A stretch of DNA of 64,000 bases from contig CM038926.1 in assembly GCA_021904315.1 (NCBI GenBank), forward strand, positions 126,501 through 190,500. Reading direction: 5' to 3'. The translations under genes were made by a program, and so were the position numbers. Every line of letters starts with the position of its first letter. The first letter of the stretch is position 1. Positions 23,661 through 35,583 of this stretch are shown piece by piece. The DNA is from Sphagnum magellanicum (Eukaryota > Streptophyta > Sphagnopsida > Sphagnales > Sphagnaceae). A model generated the notes under the pieces. The model was given only the letters and a program-made list of their open reading frames with translations, was not told the origin of the DNA and made no database searches.

Positions 23661-24560
23661 TATGGTTAGTTGACCCAAAGTTAATTTACTATTTTAAATT
23701 TAACTTCTGAATTATTTTAGAAAAAATTAGTTTATCCATCATTAGTTTAGCCTTGTAATTAGTTTAACCATCTTCAATTTAGCCAAAATTATTTTAGCCA
23801 AAATTTATTTAGCCGTATGGTTAATTTAATCAAAATTAGTTTAACCCAAAAAAATTTATTATATTATTATCATTATAGTTAATCATATATAATGATTAAA
23901 AAATATTATAATTACACTTATAATTATTAATATTATTACTTACTAATGACTTGACTATTATTATTCAATAATTATTTTTATTATCCTCTTAATATTATTA
24001 TATTGTTATTAATTATGATAATATACCTATGTTTAATAGGTTACACATTCTAGCTTACAAATTTTTTGCATAGGCTATGTAATAATATTGTAGTACTATT
24101 AATTATTTATAAATAGTAAAAATAATATTGATTATATTATTATTATTATTATTATTATTAATTTTATAAATATTATTTAAATTCTATTACAATATTTTTA
24201 ATTATGGTATTACATTTGTGATTAGTAGGTTACATTAGTTAACCTATGATTACTTGTTAAAATATTTATTAATAGTGATTTAGATTACAATAATTTTAAC
24301 TAATAGGTACATTAATTGCCTATAAGTACTTTAGCCTAGGTTAATTACTAATTTAATTTATTTATTAATTTAAATGAAGTAATAATAATACAATAGTATT
24401 GATCATTAATTATTGCAAGCATTCATAATGATTAAAATGTTATTATAATTATAAATATTAACGTTAATATTTATTAACCAATTAATAATATTATCATTAT
24501 ATTATATTATTATTACCTATTAATTTTTAATACTTATGATATAATTAATTTATCTAGTAG
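23661..24560. other. Very AT-rich low-complexity DNA in the second CACTA
   Basis: Long runs of A/T with TTATTA microsatellite stretches (for example 24141-24165) and almost no G or C. No gene or structure is seen. Confidence 0.7.
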
Positions 24561-24794
24561 GTACATTATGTTAATATGCTTATTTGCATGTAAGTTGCAA
24601 CTACATTGGTTGCACTTGCAACTAAATTTTTTATCTCATATTTTTTGCCCTAGATTCCAAATGTGCACACTATATAAGTAAATGTATTTGACTTGTTCAC
24701 AAACCAAGTACCAAATGCCATTTGGGATGGGCAAATGAAAGAGGTTCAACCCTAAAGGTTAAACCCAAAAACAAAATTGGATTATTTTAAAACT

Positions 24795-24862
24795 TAGCCT
24801 ACCTACTTACCTACCTACCTCCTTACCTCCCTACCTACCTACGACCTACCTATGACCTACTT
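24795..24862 (+). repeat. CTAC/CCTA microsatellite
   Basis: Imperfect repeats of CTAC, CTTAC and CTACGAC form a pyrimidine-rich tract. Confidence 0.85.
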
Positions 24863-25521
24863 ATCTAATTAATTAAAAAATAAATAATCAATGGGCTTTT
24901 AAAATTGCCACATGTCACCACATAATTGGCCTTCATAATTGGACATGTGTCAAAATTCGATTCACATTTTATTGGATGGTCAATATATTATTAATTTATT
25001 AATAATGATGAATATTGAAATAATATTTAAGTGCCACCTATCACCATATAATTGAACTTCACAAATGAACACATGTCACCATAGGCAACCCTTGTAAAAT
25101 AATGTAAATATATGAAATATAAATTCATACCACATATACTATCCACATACATATTGTCATATGCAACTACTAATTGTGTGCAACTTGTTTTATGCAACTA
25201 TGGGGTCTAGTAGTTACATGTGTCACATGCAATTGAAAATTAGTTGCATACACAATTGCAAAATGATAGTTTTATTCTAGTGTAATGGTTACATCTACAA
25301 CTAATGGCACACAAGTGGGACTTCTTGGAAGATTTTCAAACAAAAAGTTATCCACCTCAAAGGATGGAAAAATAAGTTGTTGCAAAGTAGTCACAACATA
25401 GTTGCAAGCGTGATCAATGCCTAGAAATAGTTCTAAAAATGACCAATGATAATCGTAAATGATAATTAATTGCAGATAGTTGCAAATCTAGTGGATACAA
25501 AAACTAGGATTTCTTCTAGTG

Positions 25522-27970
25522 TATTACCTTGATTATTTTAAAGCTTCAACGATCTACCTTGCTATTTTTATTCTCTTCTCTCTTTATACCAATATTGCTT
25601 ATACCTAATAGTGAACAAGCAAGATAAAAGGGACTAGGAAATAACTACCTCCCATGGCTTTATAATACCTTTAGTGCCTTTGAATGTTGCCCCGGCAGGT
25701 CTACAAGCCCTCACAATGATTGTCCCACCTTAATTGCACTTACAAATCCTTTGGTGACACTACCTATCGTTTGTAGTACCCCAAAAAGCCTCCCCAATGC
25801 TACCTATCGTATGTTGCCACTACACTTTCTTGCGGTTGTTGTCAATTGTTTACAACAACCCCATCTATTTTGCAAACTTCAACCTTTAAGTATTCATGTT
25901 TCCCACTGCCACATATTGGTTGCTACCTTCTTGTGGCATTAATGATTTCCTACTCCAAAGACTAAAATTTAACATACATTATTATTCCCTTTTGTAAAAG
26001 AAATGTAGAATTATTATATAAAATATAGCAACACCTTATGTAAGTTAAACTAAAATATTTTCCTCATATTTTAATAGAATAAACTCACACAAAACACATG
26101 AAGGTTCTTAAACCATTTTCCATTAAAATAACCCACAAGTACAAATACATGTCCAAACTACTCCCTCCTCTTTAATGTTAGACCACACTCTTCTCCAAAC
26201 TTTGACTTCAAACTACAAACTTATCAAATGCCATAAAAATCCTCCAAATCTTCTTCTAATCTTCCTTCTCCACAAACTTACACAAGGCCCACATTAACCC
26301 CATGAAAATAGGGTCCTTATCCTAATCCTTTCTTAGAAATCTCCTAAGTGATTAGGTAGATTACACCCAACCACTCACTAACATAACTATTTAATCCCAC
26401 TAGCTTCACCCCTTGGGTAAGGGACAATAAATCTACTTAATAACTATTATTTATTAAGATGCCTATGGCAGTAACTAATTTAAATTTCTACCCCTTAACA
26501 TGGACTCTTGGCCCTTTTTTACCATAAAGGTCTATCCATTCATAGTTGAAGTTCCAAAAAAAAGAAATGATTCTAAGTTTTTTAAGGCTAAATGACATTA
26601 ACATGGAAAAAAATTTAACAGAAATTAAATAGTCCAAGATAAGATAATTCATGTGGCGATGGTGATTTTTCACACGTATGCATAATTGTGCATCAATATT
26701 TTGGTTTACAAGCAAAAACGCCAAAAATGCCAAAAAGAGCTTTTTAAATCAACTAAACATGTTTTTTACATGATTATTTCTTACACATGTGACCTCATCA
26801 AAAGCTAGAAATTTTGAATCTAATAAATATACACAACTAACTAAATGATTTTAAAAAGAAATTATTACCCTTGCAACTTTTGCTTCAAAATTTCAAGACT
26901 TTGAAATTTATATATGATTTATTTTTTTATAAAGTTGACCTAATTAGCATGTAGTTGCATAAATGGAAACATGTTTCTCTTATACACATGTTTTGAAATC
27001 AATTGCATCCTTTTATGCATTCATTTATAAAAATTGTAATATGGTCAAAACTCAAAAGGACTTTTACACATCTAATAATTATTGGATTTTCTTAAAAGCT
27101 TGTTTTTTCAATATTCCATTGTAGGAACACAATAATACACCATAGTTTAATACACCAATCACTATGAATATCTAAAATTGTCATTTGTAGTCATTTTCCA
27201 ATTAGATGTTCCTTTTGGGAACCACAATCACAAATAAGCCCATAAGTCCTAGCTCCAAATGGATAATGCAAGTCTACTTTCAATTTTTACATTTTGAGAA
27301 TTCTTGATGGTATAAAGAACTCTTAAGTTGCATAAGGTTTACCCTTACAATTTTGTCCCAAAGATTGGGACGCTCTGAGACTCCTAATGTTTTGGCCCTC
27401 TTTTTTGCCTTAGCTTATTCTTGACTCATTTTTATTTGTTTCGCCTTAGCTTTGGTTGTGGGCCCAAGGTTAAAGTCATAACAAATGCCATCCTTTGTAC
27501 TTTAGATTTTGAGGGTAAAGGTGCACAAGGCAACATGTTAAATGTCTCATTCAAATTATTTTTTGCCCAATTTTTCTTGAAGTACATCTCACATCTATCC
27601 ATTTCTTCTTTGAATCCCACAAAAGAATGCCATGCATATTGGGCTTGATAGACATTGACCTCCTCACCAAACCTCCTTGATTGGAAACCTCTTTACAAAA
27701 CATCAAGGAATTTTTTAAAGAAATTTGATTCAAATGATTTTATATAAAAATTTAAATGATTTCTAATCATTGAAAAAAACAAGCCTCCATGGAACCTTGA
27801 GAAAAAAAACTCCATCTCCTCAAGAAGTTTCGAAAAAACTAGGTCATCTTTTTGGATGTCATGAAGAGATTTATTTGAAGATATGGATTGAGTTTCTTGG
27901 GAAAGTCTAGGGATATTTATTTAGGAGAGGGATTGGTCTTTCAAAGGAGCCTTGGGGATATTTATCTAGT
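25522..27970. other. Gene-free stretch, nothing recognised
   Basis: AT-rich sequence with only short unrecognisable frames on either strand, including an 81-codon one at 26733-26488 (minus). No terminal repeats or family matches within the window were seen. Confidence 0.5.
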
Positions 27971-27977
27971 GATAGGA

Positions 27978-28034
27978 ATTGGTCTCCTTGGGGTTTCCCT
28001 TGGGACATTGATTGCAAGTCCCAAGGAGACCAAT
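27978..28034. repeat. Perfect 15-bp inverted repeat (hairpin)
   Basis: ATTGGTCTCCTTGGG (27978-27992) is answered by CCCAAGGAGACCAAT (28020-28034) across a 27-bp loop. A partial direct copy of the same unit, with GGGATATTTAT and ATTGGTCT, occurs just upstream at about 27915-27950. Confidence 0.8.
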
Positions 28035-29900
28035 CCATCTCCCTAGCTATTTAGTTGGTTGTTCAACCTAAGGAAGTGTGTGAAAGAAAACTCCATGAAA
28101 CCCACAAACAAACACAAAGAAACCAAGAAAATAGAGGCAAGATCTTACCATCCATGAGTTACAATTCATGTCAAACTCATCCCTTTCAACTTTTGTGGTG
28201 GGGAGGTCTATGAATGTTTGTAGTTAGAGGTCCAAAACAACATTATACACCTTGAAATATGTCTATAGTTAATTGCACAAAAATTCTCAATTTACCATTT
28301 GAGATCCTTGACTACGTTCATGTCCGTCCATGCTAGTCAACCAAAACTAGCAAGGGATCATACAAGAAGGCATTGGGGGGGGCATTTATCATGGCTGGTT
28401 GATCAAGGTTGTATTTGATTTGCTAGGTGGTGATGGCCTTTTATCCTCCATATTATCAGCATTCAAAGTTTCGTTTGTTGCCTTTGTCATTTCCTTGGTT
28501 ATCCTTGCTTACAATGATCTGTGTGTAGCTATCTCAATACCCTTAATTTATAGTTGTCCAAAAGGAATGGATGTGTTTGATGCCACATGACAAGTTGCGT
28601 TTGCCCCTGCACTCTTGTGTTGGTTCACTTCGCAACTCTATTCACTAGTGCCAATGCCCAAACATTCATGCTTGATTGGGCCTAGGAAGGGTGGTGGCTT
28701 AGGGAGGTGGCTAAGAGCTACAAGTTTCTTATTGGTCACAATACAAATAGGATACTCTTATGCATTCCAGATGCTGCCTCGGGGCTATGTGCTTCCCCAT
28801 GGCTTCATTGGAACAAATGCCCAACTACTCCACAAATTAAGCTATTGCAAAACCTTAGGCAACCAACCTAACCACACCATCATAAGGAAGAAAACAACAT
28901 TGACCAAGGGAACATTAGAAATTTTACATTTCTCCAAACACCCTCCCACGCCTACCTCTCATGCTTGTAGATGTCAAACCCCATTGCTTTAGTTAAATGT
29001 GAACCACACAAAGGGTGTGAATGGTAATGCAAGAAAAACAACATGATTTTGCACTTGAAACATGTTGCAAACAGGAGTTACATGCAATGAACACTATTGG
29101 ATTGTTTACTTCTCAGGTAGATTGTAGGCTCAAGCATCATGAAATGTATGGATAAAATGTTTTTCAAAAAAAATCCCCCCCCCCCCAACCCCCTCTTCCA
29201 AACTTAATATCTTACTCATTTCTTGACTGATTTGTGTTCTTCACTACTGTGGGTGTGCCCAACACAGATCTACCAGTTTTCTTTGAATTCCAGAGGCAAC
29301 CAAGCAATGCCCAAGCATTTACAACCCTCTGGTGTTCAGTTGGTGTAGTTACCCTATTCCTTCAGGTTTTGCATGAGGGAGAAAATAAAATTGAATTAGT
29401 GAGAGATCAGGCACACAAGAATACTTGCATTACCTAATCATTATTTCAAGATAGTACCAAGTCTAAAGCCTAAACCTTAAACCCTAAAATGTTGGCAACA
29501 ATTTACCAATTTGTTGACATGGGTTATGGCTTTCACAAAATAAAGAGTTGATGAAGAGTAGTGCAATTTCAAGTCAAGCCCACATAGCAATTAGTCATAA
29601 TGAATATGCGGGAGCTTGTATAGTATCTATATTTTCCACAAAGGTGTTATGGATTTTTTGAATATACAAAAATGCAGAACCTCATTTTCAGAAAATATGA
29701 AACGCTATGCCAGGTGCTAGGAACATTTGACAAGAAGCTGTGCTAGATGGATGTTTAAAGCAAATGTCTCCTCAACAAGGGAGAGCAATCTGCTTCTTTT
29801 GTTTCTACAAATTACATGCAGAATCCCCCCAGCAACTGTCCTGGGGATCTCTCCTGACATGCAATGATAATTACAGTAAAGGTACAAGCAATCTGGCAAC
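28035..29900. other. Gene-free stretch downstream of the host gene
   Basis: No recognisable coding sequence. A 125-codon frame at 28615-28992 and shorter ones lack any domain. A short C-run lies near 29176. The last few hundred bases may include 3' flank of the minus-strand gene that ends at 30165. Confidence 0.45.
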
Positions 29901-30164
29901 ATCTTGTTCATGGCAAAGTCAGTCTGACTAGAGAATGTACAACATACCATACACTCTAACAGCCCCTGCTTGCCTGTTTGCCTGCTTGCAGGTGAAGAGA
30001 TTTTCTCAAAGTCCTTTCCAAGATTGGATTGTAGAATGTCAACAGGTTAAGATGGAGAGCCTCAACCCTAAACCTCCTGAAGAAATAGGTATTGAACATG
30101 GGAAGGACAGTCCAAAAATTGAAGCACATTAAAGAACAAAAGTCACACTTTTTGGCCAATAGAT

Positions 30165-32309
30165 TTACATAGCCAACAGGTCATGTACTGCCTTGTCAAT
30201 AAATTTGGTGTCATGGGAGTTGAGGCCTGCACCTGCAAATTGACCCCACACACCGGGTATGACTCGTAGTTCTGCATTCTGCATGAACTTCACTTCATAC
30301 TCTTCATCAGCAACTGGAAAATAGAGATCCTGTGCAGCTGGCATTACAATGGCCTTCGCTCGTATCAATCCAAGAGCTTTCTCCACACTTCCATCACATC
30401 CATCAGTCAACCCAATGTTGCTGTTTTGCCAGGTCCATAGCATGTTCAGCAAGTTGTTGGGATCTCTGCGGTCCAAGAAAAATCCCTCCCAAAAGCCAAT
30501 CAAGAAGTCCTCCAGACTTGAGTAACCCATCTCCCTCCACACCTGTACCACCATAGGAAATGATCCATTAGAAACTGCAATGTGGAAAATGACAAACAGA
30601 AAAGCAGTTTGTGGACATAGCCATGGCAAAATATCTGAATGGATCTCCATGATTAGCCAGGAATAACCCACAAAGATTTCAAACAGCTTTTATAATAATG
30701 GAGCTTGTATAATAATGGATTCACTCACTGCACTTTCAACCCACAAGAAGAAGCAGTGAGAATAGCCTCAATAAATTGACACCATGAAGCAAACTGATCA
30801 AGAAAGGCCCTCCCTATTAACAGGGAAAAGCAACAGGACTGAAGAGATGTAGTAGCATGATCTACAAATAAAATGGAAGCTTCAAATTAAAGGCTTCTGC
30901 CAGACAGTCACTAGCCACGGCTAAGATATCAAACATACATAAAAGCTTGAACTCCTATGAAAAGTGAACTGGGTACATTTGACAGGGATCACAAGCTTTT
31001 TACCTCATTCCAATAGAATGCCTGAGAGAAGCCCCAGCCTGCATAGACACGAGCAACTGCCCGGAGGCCCTTTGAGGGAGTTTTCTCATACCAGCCATCT
31101 TGAAATGAACTGTCTGCTGTAAGAGCTGCCTTGACACCCTCCAGAAAAACCTGCAGCAAAACTAGGCAGAAATTGACATGATGTGCATGACAATGTACCT
31201 TTACAACCCCATATGTCTGTCTTTTGTGCAGTTGTGTGAATAAGTTCATCTTACCACAAGTTCCCTGCCGAAATATGCAAATTCTCAACAGAGCATATTT
31301 ATGTCCCATGTGTGGACAGGCACAACTTTTCCTAAATCTGGATGTCTGTTGTGTCAGAAGCTGCCAAAAATCTAACCTTTCACCTTGAACTATTCTACAT
31401 GCTTTTGGAAACTAGACTTACTAAACTGAATATCTCCAAGAATAAGCATCTACTGCAAAAGCATGGTGAATAGAAGGAAGAGAGGGACACACTGACAATA
31501 TGGTGAGGACTGATGCGAGCTGAGCCGCAGAAAGGAAGAATGCGCTCAACCATGTCAGGGAAGCTAGCAGCCCATTGGAAGGCCTGGCTGGCAGCCATGG
31601 ACCACCCAATCACCAGTTTCAACTGGTGGATTCCAAACTTCTCAGTCAGCAATTTGAACTGTGCTCGTACATTGTCCTCCAACGTCACCTGTGTTCCTTC
31701 AGCAAGTCCCCCATCAAAGACAATGATAACAACATCTGTAAGCAAGCAAAGGAGAAAGCAAATGCAAAGCATAGGCATATACAGATGGAATAAGCCCAAG
31801 GTACTGGCTTGTAGAGAAGGACTCAAATCTTATGTACGAGCAGGCATGGACTTTCCCCACAAGAAAGCTCAGATGAGAATATACATTAACTACTTCAAAT
31901 CTGTTGCCTGACAATGGGTACTGTAAGTTGGTAGGGCGGAATTAACCTTGGGAAAGCGGGCCTTATTGTAAGGTGCTGGGCAGTTGCTCGGAGATGTGGA
32001 GAGGCCATTGCCCAACATGTTAGGAACAATGATAAAGTACTTGCAAGGATCAAGTCCCATTCCAGGCCCAATGAGCCAATCATTCTCCCAATGCCTGCCT
32101 GAAAACCAGGATGGATACAATATTGCATTGCTACGTTCCTCATTCAATGTTCCCCACACCTTGTATGCCACTTTGGCCCCCCGTAGAGTCGCACCTTTCC
32201 TCAGAACAAAGTCTCCTAGATCAAACATATCAAATGCTTCTCTCTCTCCTGTTATCCAGTTGTGAAAATCAGAATCTTTTGCACTGACTGAAACAACACT
32301 CCCCATCAT
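30165..32309 (-). CDS. Homoserine O-acetyltransferase-like alpha/beta-hydrolase, four exons
   Basis: Four exons join in phase 0 with GT-AG borders: 32309-31947, 31688-31497, 31150-31004 and 30542-30165, giving 359 residues if translation starts at the double ATG at 32309/32306. Family features in order are FDLGDFVLRKGATLRG and VAYKVWGTLN, the block YPSWFSGRHWENDWLIGPGM (an oxyanion-side loop), FIIVPNMLGNGLSTSPSN, FPKVTLEDNVRAQ across intron 1, the nucleophile elbow GWSMAASQ, FLEGVKAALTAD, and PAAQDLYFP with the likely acid Asp. The place of the catalytic His reads VWGQFAG, that is Gln (codon CAA). The family includes MetX acetyltransferases, but plants make methionine from O-phosphohomoserine, so the true substrate is unknown. 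The same exons also fit as the C-terminal half of a fusion with the trihelix exons upstream. Confidence 0.92.
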
Positions 32310-32426
32310 TGTGCACACTTCCAACAGAGATTACACCAACAATTGATGTCCTGATTCTGCAAACATAGAACACTAGTTGCATGCAAGATTGGCACTCAGA
32401 ACAACCAGGATGCAGGCACAACAAAC

Positions 32427-34129
32427 CTTGTGACAATGCTCGGGGGTCAAGATGAGTTGGCACTGACATGCTGTCACTTCGGACAATCTTCCGAGGCACA
32501 CGAGTTACTGTTCGCTCAACAGGTCTTTTTCTTGAAGAAACTGCACCTCCTGATGGAGATGAACTTCCTACAGCAACTGGTGATTGGACTTTGGAGTCCT
32601 CAACTTTTGTCACGTTACTCAGTGAGATTGTTCCTGTCAGAAGATGATTAAATGGTACAAGGAATCAGGTACTCCAAAGACTGTATAAATTCATTCTCTA
32701 ACCATCAGCCAGATTCACAGATGTAACAGAAATTCATATTTTCACCTGAAACCACCACACATCTGACACACAGTAGATCAGTTCTGTTTGCAAAACCATG
32801 GACTTAGACCTACAGGCATGATACAGAAGACTAAAGTGGTACATGGCATACCAGGATTTCTTTGCATGAATTTCCAAGGACACACAGGTGTCATACTGAT
32901 GAATCTGCTGCTGGCATTAGTACAATGACAGCCAAATGCTATTAGAACTCACCAGGCTCAACTGCTTGATTCTTGTCATACCACTCCTGTAATCCTTGAT
33001 AGACCTCCTTCTGAAAATTTGGTGGCATCCGGAACGCTTTTCTTTCATCCATCGACATTTGCCAATAAGATCTCTGTCCTGATAAGATGCCACACTCACA
33101 ATCCTTCACCTTCTTAAACTCTGCAGACATGGATTCCCACTTATCCTGACATTGCTGTGCACTGCGCTGCACAAAATGTGCCCAGCAGTAGTCCTCAATT
33201 GACTGCCATTTCTCCTGTGCTGTTCTATGCTTGTCACGTGGAGCGCCTTTCCCTGCCCTAACCACATCTTCTTTCTTTGCAGACTGCAAGACCAGCATCT
33301 CTGAGACATTCCATGGCCCTTTCTTATATACTCGATCTTTCCTGTCCATCTCTGGTCCTCCTCCTGCTGCCGCACTACCTCTTGCAGGATCTACTCCTCC
33401 TACTGTTAACCCTGTGGGAGTTGAAGGGGCATCATCATCCATGGTGATTGCCTCCTCCTCCGTGCCACCTGAGTCCCGAGCTTCAGCTCCTGGATATGAG
33501 TCTTGCCTCAAGGCAACTATTACAAAACCACCAATAACAAACAAGAAATGGCAGCACAGCATTAGAGAATATACTCCGGGGCATGCTGACAAACCTGACT
33601 GCACATCTCTTTCACCTCTATGACTCTTTTCTCCTTGCCACTCCTGTACACTTTTCTGCAGCCATTGATGATCTTCGACTAAAGAAAATTTGAAGAACCT
33701 ATGCTTCCACACTTTGAAGGACTTGTTTGAGCCCATTTCTTTGAAATACGAATCCATGCTTGGCTGTGAATTTCCAAATTGCCAAGTATTGCTCTGCTGC
33801 TCAGCAGCATCATACTATTATTGCTAGCTCTTGCAGCAAAGCAAGCAAAAGAACACATTCACAAATCACCCAACAAGCTCACCTAGTTCCTGTGCCTCCA
33901 GGTCCCCATCCTCAATTCCAACAACACCACTGACAACAGCACCACCACCACCACCTCCGCCACTCGCTCCCCCCCCAATCTCTGCACCCCCTTCCTCCAT
34001 TCTTAGATCGATCTCAAGCGCTTTCCCAGCCCTGAGCTCATACTCCAATGTCTGCTGCCCAGTGTCATGGTCCCTCTGCAACAAGCTGTGGATCCCAATC
34101 TCCATCCCCCTCTTCCGCATCCAGTGCAA
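32427..34129 (-). CDS. Trihelix (GT-factor/Myb-SANT-like) DNA-binding protein exons
   Basis: Exon A (34129-33883) starts at an ATG and encodes 82 residues, including a predicted helical stretch and a poly-Gly tract. Exon C (33516-32953) carries the trihelix domain with the spaced aromatic residues GPWNVSEMLVLQ, EKWQSIEDYCW and CQDKWESMSAEFKKV, followed by SYWQMSMDERK. Exon D (32633-32427) is Ser/Arg/Pro-rich with a basic patch SSRKRPVERTVTRVPRKIV, possibly a nuclear signal. Junctions GAACTAG|GTGAGC, TAATAG|TTGCC, CCTG|GTGAGT, CTGACAG|GAAC and CACAAG|GTTTGT are all canonical and phase 1. An alternative splice end at AATCAGG would close the protein after nine more codons. Trihelix proteins bind GT-rich promoter elements; the target here is unknown. 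Confidence 0.82.
33595..33757 (-). other. Possible alternative first exon of the trihelix gene
   Basis: An ATG at 33757 opens a 54-codon frame with SFKVWKHRFFKFSLVED and QWLQKSVQEWQ, ending at the donor GTCAG|GTTTGT. It joins exon C in the same phase 1 as exon A. No acceptor just upstream would let exon A feed it in frame, so it looks like an alternative start, not an internal exon. Confidence 0.5.
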
Positions 34130-35383
34130 CTACGGAACGCGCAGACCAATCCTTTCAGAGCTCGATTTCTGATTTTGTGACAGCAAAATGGACCACAAGG
34201 TCACGAACCACCAGCGAACACCACTTCGGAAATCGAAGAGCAATCGTGTTACAAGGATGGACTAGAAAGCAAAAGGACCCAACAAACAAATTGTGCCTCA
34301 CAAATGTCCCTGCATGCGGAACGAGCGAAAGAAAACTCAGACACAACACAAAATCCTTCTCTCCACACGCAAAAGCAGTTGTAAACACCGGAAGGACTCG
34401 TGAAGTACAGCCAGTTCGGATGTTGTTCCTCGATGAGGGAGGTTCAGAGACGATTTTCTCCTTCTACGATGCTATTGTTTGTCGTCTGTAAGTAGAAGGA
34501 AGCAAGTATTCGGCAAACGAGCGATTGCTCGACGGCAGCGAGTATCTCACTTCTTGAAATTTTCGTGCAAGGATTCGCCGTTCGCCGAAATTTGTAACCA
34601 CCTCTACATGTTGAGAAAAGATTCAGGTTTCGGGGTGGCAAAAGTTCCAGCAATAGAAAATCGGTCTTTTCTTTTTTTCTCTTGGATCTAGCGAAAGCAG
34701 GAAGAAGATGGAGATTCTGGGTCGTGGACGTATATTGGGGATGTGATGGCCGGAATGGAAGTTTTGGACCGAGGAGCAAGTGTAAAACAAGAGGAGCAAC
34801 GAAGGATAAGGCAAGCAGGGCGTGAAGAGCTCGGATCGGCAGAAGAGCCAAAAGAGTGCCAGAGAACGGGCAGTCTTGGACGAACAGCAGGAGCAAGAGT
34901 AGAAAAAGCCAAGCAGACGTGAGGAGCTTGGATCTTCATCAGGAGAAGAGCAAGGAAAATAGATAGCACAAGCACAGCGCAGAAATCTGGATGCCGCCCA
35001 TTCACCTAAAACACTATAGAAGCTTCCACGCAGTAGTGCAGCCGCGGATCTAACCGCTGCCCTACAGTCTGAAGCTCTGCTCTCTCCTCACATCCACCAC
35101 TTGAGTTACTCCGATTCCAGGAGCCTCATAGATTAGTCAGAGATTTTGTGGTAGAAGACGAACACGTGAGACCGAATATCGTAAGGATTTTTGTTCCTGA
35201 GGAGACATCACGAGCACGCGCTTCATCCAATTAGATCTGCCAGGAATCCCTCACACTCCGTGCGTCTGCTGATCAGGAAAGAGCAAGGAGAATTGATCGT
35301 GTACAGCGTCAATCCGGTCGCCAACGGGTCGGGAAGAGGCGTCCGCTCCTAAAACCGCGTGTCTTCCAAACCAGCACGAGGTG
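34130..35383. promoter_or_regulatory. GC-richer 5' flank of the trihelix gene, possible divergent promoter
   Basis: This stretch has more G+C and CpG than the flanking DNA. It lies upstream of the minus-strand gene. On the plus strand a strong donor GAG|GTGAGTC at 35381 follows a CG-rich leader-like sequence (about 35040-35380), which would fit the first exon of a divergent transcript. No clear TATA box was identified. Confidence 0.4.
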
Positions 35384-35583
35384 AGTCTTTCCCTATGCAA
35401 GATTTCCGAGTTTTTCTGCTCAGGCTACTACCATTTTTCCGTCGGCAAGTATCAGGGTTTGATGTGACGGTGATTAGTTCCATGGAACCTCAAAGCAAAA
35501 CGATGTTTGCAGTAAAAGGATGTTTACAGGTGTACAGGTGCTTCTTCAAGTCCAAAGAGTTGCTTGAGGAAATCTTTTGTTTC

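Larger units (their letters stand above)
21939..25521. mobile_element. Second CACTA element, non-autonomous, without coding sequence
   Basis: The left end CACTAGTACAAATCTTGTCA pairs with the right end (reverse complement CACTAGAAGAAATCCTAGTT). Repeated TTGCAACT/AGTTGCA motifs cluster at 21958-22060, 22890-22930 and 25140-25500, as subterminal repeats should. No transposase frame is present; the inside is minisatellite and AT-rich DNA. Flanking trinucleotides are ATT and TAT, not an exact duplication, so the element is old or one end is shifted. A solo B LTR (22065-22884) lies inside. Confidence 0.72.
30165..34129 (-). other. Candidate fusion gene model: trihelix domain + alpha/beta-hydrolase, 7 exons, 691 residues
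   Basis: If the donor at 32426 is spliced to the acceptor GTTGTTTCAG|TC at 32288, exon E becomes 32287-31947 and the frame runs unbroken from the trihelix exons into the hydrolase. The chain is 34129-33883, 33516-32953, 32633-32427, 32287-31947, 31688-31497, 31150-31004, 30542-30165. It sums to 2076 bases, exactly 692 codons with the stop, and every junction phase agrees. In this model the trihelix lies at about residues 147-240, the basic region at 303-321, the hydrolase at about 355-691, with Ser483, Asp638 and Gln667 at the triad positions. The alternative is two genes about 100 bp apart on one strand. No transcript evidence is available, so the fusion is an inference from splice signals and phase. 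Confidence 0.55.

Noticed and set aside
28615-28992. 125-codon plus-strand frame in gene-free DNA
   Set aside because: No domain, no splice or promoter context, and biased to residues expected from random sequence; treated as chance.
31513-32265. Plus-strand frames of 70-130 codons opposite the hydrolase exons
   Set aside because: Shadows of the minus-strand exons; they cross its introns without signals of their own.
33106-33623. Further frames on both strands over the trihelix exon
   Set aside because: They overlap exon C in other frames and have no recognisable domain.
33831-34172. Plus-strand frame rich in Ser, Thr and Pro
   Set aside because: It is the complement of the poly-Gly exon A of the trihelix gene.
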